From contig JAILDD010000132.1 in the NCBI GenBank assembly GCA_024689605.1, positions 1-5,906 of the forward strand: DNA of 5,906 nucleotides, in the 5' to 3' direction. This document shows positions 1-5,684 of the stretch, in pieces; positions within the stretch are counted from its first letter, which is position 1, and each line of letters opens with the position of its first letter. The position numbers and the translations under genes were made by a program. Below the pieces are notes generated by a model, which saw nothing but the letters and a program-made list of their open reading frames with translations, did not search any database and was not told the DNA's origin. This DNA comes from Lachnospiraceae bacterium. GTDB lineage: Bacteria; Bacillota_A; Clostridia; Lachnospirales; Lachnospiraceae.

Positions 1-534
1 AGGATCGTTGCAATGATGTGGGATAAAATAAAAGAAAAAAACAGATTTGCAACTGTATCTAAAATTATTATCTATCTTCTTTTTTGTTTGTTTTTGATAG
101 AAGAACTCCCAATTTTAGATATTGAAGGAAGTCATTTATTGGAGGAAAAGCGTCTGTACGATGAAGATAAAATGTTTTATAACCAGGTGGTATCTGTTAC
201 ACAAGAGGGGGATATGATTTATATGCTTCCGTATCGTGATTATCCGGAGGATGGCGGCCACAAGCAGCTGACCGGATATCTGCTTACTGATACTGGATTG
301 AAATGGAGTTATGGAGGGACTCGCGATAGGGAAGCTGCTATGTTTAATAGAAAATTATCTGAAATGGAAATTGAAGAAATGATTGAATCCATGCGTAAAG
401 CCGGCTATAAGGGAATCTGCATAGATAAAGAAGGTTATGAGCGTGAAGAAGTGGATGTTTTGATTAAACAGATAAGCAATATTCTTGGAACTATGCCAAT
501 AGAGAGTGAGCATGATGCCTTTTTTAAGCTGTAA
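1..534 (+). CDS. C-terminal part of a GT-C/YfhO-like polytopic membrane protein (5' partial)
   Basis: Seen: the frame is open from base 1 (first residues RIVA) to the TAA at 532-534. An internal ATG at 13 has AGGA eight bases upstream, so a short 173-residue protein starting there cannot be excluded. Numbering from that Met, one hydrophobic helix lies at about residues 17-35, followed by an extracytoplasmic tail of about 135 residues. The tail carries MLPYRDYPEDG, then LKWSYGGTRDRE, then GYKGICIDKEGY and a closing acidic/aromatic segment. From memory, the order 'LPY..(F/Y)PE - (L)(R/K)WSYG...R - G(F/Y).GI.ID..GY' is the usual end of large uncharacterised membrane proteins with glycosyltransferase C-like or YfhO-like membrane cores, probably acting in surface glycan or lipid-linked sugar metabolism. 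I therefore favour a 5'-truncated large gene. The first 180 bases are very AT-rich (about 28% GC by hand count). The next gene starts 5 nt after the stop, suggesting one operon. The substrate is unknown. Confidence 0.62.
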   Translation, partial: RIVAMMWDKIKEKNRFATVSKIIIYLLFCLFLIEELPILDIEGSHLLEEKRLYDEDKMFYNQVVSVTQEGDMIYMLPYRDYPEDGGHKQLTGYLLTDTGLKWSYGGTRDREAAMFNRKLSEMEIEEMIESMRKAGYKGICIDKEGYEREEVDVLIKQISNILGTMPIESEHDAFFKL

Positions 535-539
535 ATAGT

Positions 540-3260
540 ATGATGATAATATATGATATTTTTATCCGGCCAATAGAATACCTGATAGAAGCTGTTTTCA
601 TGATGATGTACGGCTTTCTTGGTAATGCGGGTGCTGCTGTTATTGCTGTCAGTATACTTGTCAGTACGCTGGTGCTGCCGCTTTATAACAAAGCGGAGCA
701 GGTCCAGGAGGAAGAACGCAGACGCCAGAAAGTGATGGAACCCTGGATAAAGCATATCAGGAAATGCTTCACGGGTGATGAGAGGATGATGGTCCTGTCA
801 GCCTACTATAGTGAGATGAGATACAGCCAGCTTTCGGCAATCGTGGGTATGGCGCCGCTTTTGCTGCAGATTCCTTTTTTTCTTGCTGCGTATCATTTCC
901 TTTCAGGGATAAATCTGGGGGAGATATCATCTTTTGGTCCCATTACAGATCTTATGCATGAGGATGGGCTTATTCGTATCGGGAATGTCTCGATTAATCT
1001 TCTGCCTGTTCTGATGACGGTCATAAATATGGTATCATCCGCAATTTATACTAAAGGCCTGTCAGCTAAAGAAAAGATACAGCCCTACGCTGTGGCATCG
1101 GTGTTCCTTGTGCTTTTGTATAAAAGCCCGGCACTGCTTGTACTGTATTGGACTATGAATAATATATACTCCCTGTGCAAGAATATCGCGGAGAAGTATA
1201 TGAAACACCCGGGGTATGCCATTACTGCACTGTATGGAGTGCTTGCTGTTGCGTTTATGTGTTACACAGTTGCAAGCGGGAAGCTTAAAGCTGCTGTTGC
1301 AGGGAAGGATGATGAGCTTATCCTTTATGTTGCAGGATTTGTTATTCTGTGCGCTGTGGCATTTTATGGTACCGGATTGGCCGGAAGACTGGTTCGTATA
1401 AAAACAGATGATGGGGAAGGATCCCTTAGATTTAAGATACTGCTTCTTGAAGAGCTGATACTGATCCTGCTTATATCATTTATTCCCCAGCTCCTTCTTA
1501 TAGAGGCTTCGCCTATGGAGTTCTATGTGGCAGATAAGGGGATCACTCCGCTGTATTACGTATTTAATTCCGCCTGTGTAGCGGTGGGAGCATGTTTTGT
1601 GTGGGGAAATATTGCATATTACTTCGCTTCTGCAAAGGGGAAGAAGCAGCTTACGAATATTCTGTTTTCTGTTATCGTCATATTTGCTGTCAACCTGTTT
1701 TTTTTCAGGGCACAGACCGGGACTATCACTACGGATCTTGTGTGCTCCATTGTACCATATTTTGAGAGACGGATTCAGCTGATAAACCTTATAGCAATAT
1801 GCGTACTGCCGTTGCCTGCATATATGATCGTATGTAAAAAGCCGGGTCCAGCAAGGCTGATGCTTATTGTAATGGCATTAAGCTTGTTTATTGGTGCTTC
1901 TGTCTATGGGATAAAGATACAGCAGGCCATAAATAGAAGTGATATGGAATTCAGAGAGTCGGATCCGTCGGAGAATGAACATAATGAGATTCCGTTCAGC
2001 AGGGAAGGCAGAAATGTGGTGGTCATCATGCTGGACAGGGCCGTAGGCGCTTATGTTCCTTTCATTATGGATGAAAGGCCTGAAGTGCTGGATAAATTTG
2101 CCGGTTTTACATTTTATCCCAATACCGTTTCCCCTGGATTTCACACGAATTTCGGAGCACCTCCTTTGTATGGTGGGTATGAGTATACTCCTGAGGCCAT
2201 GAATGACAGGGATGATATGTTACTGGTTGACAAGAGTGATGAGGCGTTGAGAGTTATGCCTGTGATCTTTGATAATGAGGGGTACGATGTAAATGTGGCA
2301 GATCTTCCATATATTCACTATGATGAGCCTGGCAAGCCTCTGTTTGAGGATTATCCGGGTATTACCTATCATGAGTATTCGGGGAATCTTCCTTCCGGTT
2401 TTGATGAGTCATCTTTCCGTGAGACCAGAGAAAGGAATTTCTTCTTTTATGGACTGATGAAGCTGACACCTGCAACTTTTCAAGATGAAATATACGACCG
2501 GGGCAAGTATTTAAGCGGTAACAGAGTCATGGAATGCGGAGGTGTTGCTTTTTATAATGCTTACTCTGTGCTTGATGCTCTCGGGACATTGAGCTATCCC
2601 GTTGACAGTGGAGACTGTTTTTTCATGCTGTGCAACAGTACGCCTCATGAGCCTGCACTTTTGAGTCTTCCGGACTATGAAGTGGCCTCACCGGATCCTG
2701 AACTACTTAAGGAAGCTGTGCTTGCGGAAAGGACTATTGATGGCAGGACTCTCCGCTTTGATCAGGATAATATCGAGTCCAGCTTGGGACCATACCATTC
2801 GACGGTGGTCACTTTTATAAAGCTTGGTGAATGGTTTGATACGCTGCGGGAGTGGGGCGTGTATGATAATACAAGGATAATATTGGTGGCTGATCATGGC
2901 GGAGAGCTGCATCATTTTGATGATCTTATGCTGGGGAATGGTATAGACGCCGAAGGCGCAAATGCCCTTCTTATGGTGAAGGATTTTGGCAGTGAGGATT
3001 TTGTGGTTGATGATTCATTTATGACTATTGCGGATACGGTTTCGCTGGCAACAGAGGGAATTGGGGAGAATAACACTGTGAATCCGTTTACAGGCAATGA
3101 GATAAACATGGATGGAAAGATAAATGGAATATTGGTGCTTCACAGTGAATACTATAATGTGGCAATCAATAATGGTTATACATTTATTTCGAATGATAAC
3201 AGGTGGTTCAGAGTTAAGGATGATTTCTCGGATGAAAAAAACTGGGAAGAGCTGCCATAA
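540..3260 (+). CDS. YidC/Oxa1-like domain fused to a membrane sulfatase/phosphotransferase domain
   Basis: Residues 1-220 align by eye with the YidC/Oxa1/Alb3 core. GNAGAAVIAVSILVSTLVLPL matches the first core helix, 66-100 a charged C1-type loop, MAPLLLQIPFFLAAYHFLSG (104-123) the FP-LLIQMPIF-YY motif, and SPALLVLYWTMNNIYSL the FPSGLVLYY..SN helix. Residues 226-457 hold about seven more helices; SPMEFYVADK near 324 recalls the membrane part of other envelope sulfatases. Residues 490-840 form an alkaline-phosphatase-superfamily domain. Apparent metal ligands are D499 (NVVVIMLD), nucleophile T536 (GFHTNFGAP), and D785/H786 (VADHGGE), with substrate-side H703 (STPHEP). Threonine at the nucleophile, placed five residues before Pro as in MCR/EptA, fits a phosphoglycerol or phosphoethanolamine transferase better than a formylglycine sulfatase. 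Oddity: S42 sits where YidC proteins carry the groove arginine. Five plus seven helices from an outside N-terminus would put the catalytic domain outside. The start at 540 has no Shine-Dalgarno sequence; translational coupling to the previous gene is inferred. ATG 543 or 600-606 are alternative starts, but the latter remove the N-terminal helix. The exact reaction is unknown. Confidence 0.85.
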   Translation: MMIIYDIFIRPIEYLIEAVFMMMYGFLGNAGAAVIAVSILVSTLVLPLYNKAEQVQEEERRRQKVMEPWIKHIRKCFTGDERMMVLSAYYSEMRYSQLSAIVGMAPLLLQIPFFLAAYHFLSGINLGEISSFGPITDLMHEDGLIRIGNVSINLLPVLMTVINMVSSAIYTKGLSAKEKIQPYAVASVFLVLLYKSPALLVLYWTMNNIYSLCKNIAEKYMKHPGYAITALYGVLAVAFMCYTVASGKLKAAVAGKDDELILYVAGFVILCAVAFYGTGLAGRLVRIKTDDGEGSLRFKILLLEELILILLISFIPQLLLIEASPMEFYVADKGITPLYYVFNSACVAVGACFVWGNIAYYFASAKGKKQLTNILFSVIVIFAVNLFFFRAQTGTITTDLVCSIVPYFERRIQLINLIAICVLPLPAYMIVCKKPGPARLMLIVMALSLFIGASVYGIKIQQAINRSDMEFRESDPSENEHNEIPFSREGRNVVVIMLDRAVGAYVPFIMDERPEVLDKFAGFTFYPNTVSPGFHTNFGAPPLYGGYEYTPEAMNDRDDMLLVDKSDEALRVMPVIFDNEGYDVNVADLPYIHYDEPGKPLFEDYPGITYHEYSGNLPSGFDESSFRETRERNFFFYGLMKLTPATFQDEIYDRGKYLSGNRVMECGGVAFYNAYSVLDALGTLSYPVDSGDCFFMLCNSTPHEPALLSLPDYEVASPDPELLKEAVLAERTIDGRTLRFDQDNIESSLGPYHSTVVTFIKLGEWFDTLREWGVYDNTRIILVADHGGELHHFDDLMLGNGIDAEGANALLMVKDFGSEDFVVDDSFMTIADTVSLATEGIGENNTVNPFTGNEINMDGKINGILVLHSEYYNVAINNGYTFISNDNRWFRVKDDFSDEKNWEELP

Positions 3261-3269
3261 AAATTTAGG

Positions 3270-3287
3270 TACATATCCGTATATGTA
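3270..3287. repeat. Perfect 7-bp inverted repeat between genes 2 and 3
   Basis: TACATAT and ATATGTA flank a CCGT loop, ten bases after the stop of the fusion gene. The stem is AT-only apart from one C-G pair, and no U-tract follows. It is therefore a poor rho-independent terminator. It could be a weak mRNA 3'-end hairpin or an operator-like palindrome for the downstream pair; the sequence does not decide between them. Confidence 0.4.
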
Positions 3288-3333
3288 ATTGAAGATGGTT
3301 AAAAGTTGTTGTCAATACTCGAAAAACAAAGTG

Positions 3334-3342
3334 AGGGAGGAG
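3334..3342 (+). promoter_or_regulatory. Strong ribosome binding site fixing the start of the first paralogue
   Basis: AGGGAGGAG lies just before the ATG at 3347; the GGAGG core is six bases from the start codon. The second paralogue has the same GGGAGGAG element and the same first residues MDNQN, so both starts support each other. Confidence 0.8.
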
Positions 3343-3346
3343 AAAA

Positions 3347-4393
3347 ATGGATAATCAGAACATGAACAACGAAAACCTGCAGGGGCAGACTGTCACACAG
3401 TCTGAATATACCCCGATACAGAACTCATATCAGCCCAATGCGGGACAGACCGGTTCTTACGGCGGCAATGCCTATATTCCGACAGCGGCACAGAACACGC
3501 ATACTATCGACAGCGTTGTGTCGGAGTTAAAGAAGCAGAAGGGGATAATGATAGCTGCACTTGTGATAAACGCGCTTTTGCTTATTGTTTTTGCAGGAAT
3601 CACATCGGTGATGCTGCTGAGGATGGATATGATCACTGAGGAGATGGCTGCCGATCTGGCCAACTGTGAAGAGAGTATCTGCAAGCAGGGACGCACGATT
3701 ACAGCCATAAGCAATGGTATGGAAGGTATTGTTGAATACATAAATGGTGAGTATTCATATAGTGATCCGTATAGTGATCCGTATTATTATGAGGACCCTT
3801 ATGACCCTTATTATCCCTATAATGAAGACAAGCCTGTAATATATCTTTATCCTGAAAATGAAACAGATGTGGAAGTAAGGCTTAAGTTAAACGAAGGCGA
3901 GATGCTCTGCACATATCCGGACCCTGTGATGGACGGTGATACCTATGTATGGAGCATGCATGCTCTTCCTGATGGTACTCTTTACGATGCTGACGGAACT
4001 GAGTATTCATATATTTTCTGGGAAGCTTCCAGCTATGCAGAGCCTGATTTTTCTCAGGGCTTCTGCGTAAAGGGTGAGGATACGGCTGAATTCCTGCGCA
4101 CCACCCTTGCTGAGATCGGACTTAAGCCTGCAGAGTATAACGAATTTATCGTTTACTGGCTGCCTAAGATGCAGGACGACGAGTACAACCTGATCTCCTT
4201 CCAGACGGATAATTATACCGAATCCTGTCCGCTGGAAATAATTGCGGCTGACGGTGAAGAAGCAGCTGTGCTTCGTGTAATGATGGCATGGCAGGCAGTG
4301 GATGAATATGTTGAGATCGAGCCCCAGAGTTTTGAAGGCTTTGAAAGAAACGGTTTCTCAGTAGTTGAGTGGGGTGGCGAAGAAGTGAAGTAA
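3347..4393 (+). CDS. Single-pass surface protein with KPVIYLYP-type C-terminal domain (paralogue A)
   Basis: A 348-residue protein with no signal peptide. Residues 1-55 are low-complexity and rich in Gln, Asn, Tyr and Gly. KKQK (62-65) precedes one hydrophobic helix at about 67-91, which by the positive-inside rule puts the N-terminus in the cytoplasm and the rest outside. Residues 93-133 are polar and probably helical, with C107 and C112 spaced five apart. Residues 135-160 are an Asp/Pro/Tyr linker of repeated DPY units. The C-terminal domain (162-348) opens with KPVIYLYPENETDVEV, contains LPDGTLYD, EYSYIFWE, FCVKGEDTAEFL, YNEFIVYWLPKM and YNLISFQTD, and closes with GFSVVEWGG. I recognise this domain as a widespread Firmicute family without a known function, often starting with KPVIYLYP. 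It also has C188, C240 and C294. No catalytic motif is apparent; adhesion, ligand binding or envelope sensing are guesses only. It lies 86 nt downstream of the fusion gene, so cotranscription is possible. Confidence 0.85.
   Translation: MDNQNMNNENLQGQTVTQSEYTPIQNSYQPNAGQTGSYGGNAYIPTAAQNTHTIDSVVSELKKQKGIMIAALVINALLLIVFAGITSVMLLRMDMITEEMAADLANCEESICKQGRTITAISNGMEGIVEYINGEYSYSDPYSDPYYYEDPYDPYYPYNEDKPVIYLYPENETDVEVRLKLNEGEMLCTYPDPVMDGDTYVWSMHALPDGTLYDADGTEYSYIFWEASSYAEPDFSQGFCVKGEDTAEFLRTTLAEIGLKPAEYNEFIVYWLPKMQDDEYNLISFQTDNYTESCPLEIIAADGEEAAVLRVMMAWQAVDEYVEIEPQSFEGFERNGFSVVEWGGEEVK
3761..3811 (+). repeat. Short tandem repeats encoding the Asp-Pro-Tyr linker
   Basis: AGTGATCCGTAT occurs twice head to tail (3761-3772 and 3773-3784), encoding SDPY twice. 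GACCCTTAT then occurs twice in tandem (3794-3802 and 3803-3811), encoding DPY twice. The units are exact and in frame, so slippage or unequal exchange would lengthen or shorten the extracellular linker without breaking the gene. The second paralogue has a different, more degenerate arrangement at the same place. Confidence 0.75.
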
Positions 4394-4414
4394 CTCTTAA
4401 TGGTTATCTTTGTA

Positions 4415-4443
4415 TTGCCATAATACAGTATTTATTGTATGTA
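4415..4443 (+). promoter_or_regulatory. Possible promoter upstream of the second paralogue
   Basis: TTGCCA (five of six to the -35 consensus) is followed after 17 bases by TATGTA, a weak -10 hexamer. The surrounding stretch 4421-4450 is strongly AT-rich. The 130-nt gap between the paralogues is long enough for separate expression, but the -10 match is poor. TATATT at 4442-4447 matches better but sits too far from the -35. Confidence 0.3.
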
Positions 4444-4506
4444 TATTTATTAACCGGGCAGATAAATAGTTGCTGTAGATGATGTAATTAAGTTCGCTGT
4501 TAAAAC

Positions 4507-4514
4507 GGGAGGAG
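4507..4514 (+). promoter_or_regulatory. Ribosome binding site of the second paralogue
   Basis: GGGAGGAG is identical to the element before the first paralogue, but its GGAGG core is 11 bases from the ATG at 4524 instead of six. The wider spacing could make translation initiation weaker than in the first copy. Confidence 0.75.
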
Positions 4515-4523
4515 CATTAGAAT

Positions 4524-5552
4524 ATGGATAATCAGAACATAAATACCGGGAATCAGTCGGAATACATTCCGGTTCAGAATGCATATCAGCCGGATCCATA
4601 TCAGAGTGGAGCGTATGGTGGCAATGCATATATGCCTGTACCGGCGCAGAGCACTCACTCCATCGACAGTGTGGTGTCTGAGTTAAAGAAACAGAAAGGT
4701 ATCATGATAGCCGCTCTTGTGATCAATGCACTGCTCCTGATCATTTTTGCAGGTATTACCACGGTGATGTTCATAAGACTGGATATGGTGACGGAAGAGA
4801 TGGCAGCTGACCTGGCTGACTGCGAAGAGAGCATCTGCAAGCAGGGACGCACTGTTACTGCCATAAGCAACGGGATGGAGTCTATCGTTGATTACATTAA
4901 TGACGAGTATTCCTACAATGATCCGTATTATGATCCCTACGTTGATTACGATTATGACCCTTACTATGATCAGTATCCCGCGGCTGAGAAGCCTGTAATC
5001 TATATCTATCCCAAAAGTGAGACTGATGTGGAAGTAAGACTTAAGTTAAATGCCGGTGAGATGCTTTGTACTTATCCTGATCCCGTAATGGACGGCGATG
5101 AATATGTGTGGAATATGCACGCCCTTCCCGACGGCACTCTCTATGATACCGATGGAATTGAGTATTCATATCTTTTCTGGGAGGCTACAGATTATGCTGA
5201 ACCCGATTTTTCCCGGGGCTTCTGCGTGAAGGGGGAGGATACTGCTGAATTTCTCCGTACTACCCTTGCTGACATAGGCCTGACACCTGAGGAGTACAAC
5301 GAGTTCATAGTATACTGGCTGCCCAGGATGCAGGATAATGAATACAATCTGATCTCATTCCAGACTGATAACTATAATGAGTCCTGTCCTTTGGAAGTTA
5401 CTTCGGCTGACGGCGAGACGGCAGATGTGCTCCGTGTCATGATGGCATGGCAGGCTGTGGATGAGTATGTTGAGATCGAGCCCCAGAGTTTCGAAGGCTT
5501 CGAAAGAACCGGCTTCTCCGTAGTAGAGTGGGGTGGAGAAGAAGTGAAGTGA
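4524..5552 (+). CDS. Single-pass surface protein with KPVIYIYP-type C-terminal domain (paralogue B)
   Basis: A 342-residue tandem paralogue of the preceding gene with the same architecture: a Q/N/Y-rich cytoplasmic tail (1-48), KKQK then one helix at about 60-84, a polar segment with C100 and C105, an Asp/Tyr/Pro linker (about 128-153), and a C-terminal domain at 156-342 opening KPVIYIYPKSETD. By hand count this domain aligns with copy A without gaps over 187 residues, with 24 differences (about 87% identity). The 78-residue membrane-helix block is also about 87% identical. Differences and indels concentrate in the cytoplasmic tail and the linker. All five cysteines are kept (C100, C105, C182, C234, C288). 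The function is unknown. The even divergence with an intact frame indicates an older duplication with both copies still under selection rather than a decaying copy. Confidence 0.85.
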   Translation: MDNQNINTGNQSEYIPVQNAYQPDPYQSGAYGGNAYMPVPAQSTHSIDSVVSELKKQKGIMIAALVINALLLIIFAGITTVMFIRLDMVTEEMAADLADCEESICKQGRTVTAISNGMESIVDYINDEYSYNDPYYDPYVDYDYDPYYDQYPAAEKPVIYIYPKSETDVEVRLKLNAGEMLCTYPDPVMDGDEYVWNMHALPDGTLYDTDGIEYSYLFWEATDYAEPDFSRGFCVKGEDTAEFLRTTLADIGLTPEEYNEFIVYWLPRMQDNEYNLISFQTDNYNESCPLEVTSADGETADVLRVMMAWQAVDEYVEIEPQSFEGFERTGFSVVEWGGEEVK

Positions 5553-5569
5553 AAACGATTTCTGTTATA

Positions 5570-5599
5570 TTGGACTGACAGGGCAAAATATGTTATAGT
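5570..5599 (+). promoter_or_regulatory. Extended -10 promoter for the phosphoribosyltransferase-like gene
   Basis: TATAGT (5594-5599, five of six to consensus) is immediately preceded by TGT, an extended -10 TGn element. TTGGAC (5570-5575) lies 18 bases further upstream as a partial -35. Transcription would start near 5606, giving a leader of about 80 nt. No riboswitch or attenuator could be recognised in this leader. Confidence 0.55.
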
Positions 5600-5684
5600 T
5601 TTAATTACGAGACGGCATAGAGCGTCCGGTACGCATGTTATCAGGACAGGCTTGTGGCAAAATAATGAATGGGGGTATATTATT

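Larger units (their letters stand above)
3347..5552 (+). repeat. Tandem gene duplication unit
   Basis: Two copies of one gene lie head to tail with 130 nt between them. The homology covers the whole reading frame and the GGGAGGAG site, but the rest of the two upstream regions is not recognisably alike. That suggests the copies now have separate regulatory sequences. Confidence 0.8.

Noticed and set aside
435..755. 106-codon reading frame on the minus strand across the gene 1/gene 2 junction
   Set aside because: It overlaps two well-supported + strand genes and its protein is composition-driven with no recognisable domain.
1878..2144. Minus-strand reading frame inside the fusion gene
   Set aside because: It is antisense to the start of the sulfatase domain, whose ligands confirm the + strand frame.
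3289..3317. Possible promoter TTGAAG - 17 bp - TCAATA before paralogue A
   Set aside because: The -10 candidate matches consensus at only two positions and there is no TGn extension.
3347..3440. Signal peptide or lipobox at the start of the paralogues
   Set aside because: The first 60 residues are polar, there is no hydrophobic N-terminal core, and no lipobox cysteine follows the later helix.
3472..3741. Minus-strand frame in paralogue A, with a similar one at 4655-4870 in paralogue B
   Set aside because: Their similarity is a mirror of the paralogous + strand genes, and no ribosome site supports either.
5553..5569. Terminator after paralogue B
   Set aside because: No GC-rich stem followed by a T-run is present before the promoter; termination must be weak, distant or rho-dependent.
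5611..5634. Short hairpins (GACG/CGTC and GCGT/ACGC) in the leader of the last gene, considered as attenuator or riboswitch
   Set aside because: The stems are four base pairs, overlap each other and have no U-tract or known aptamer core.
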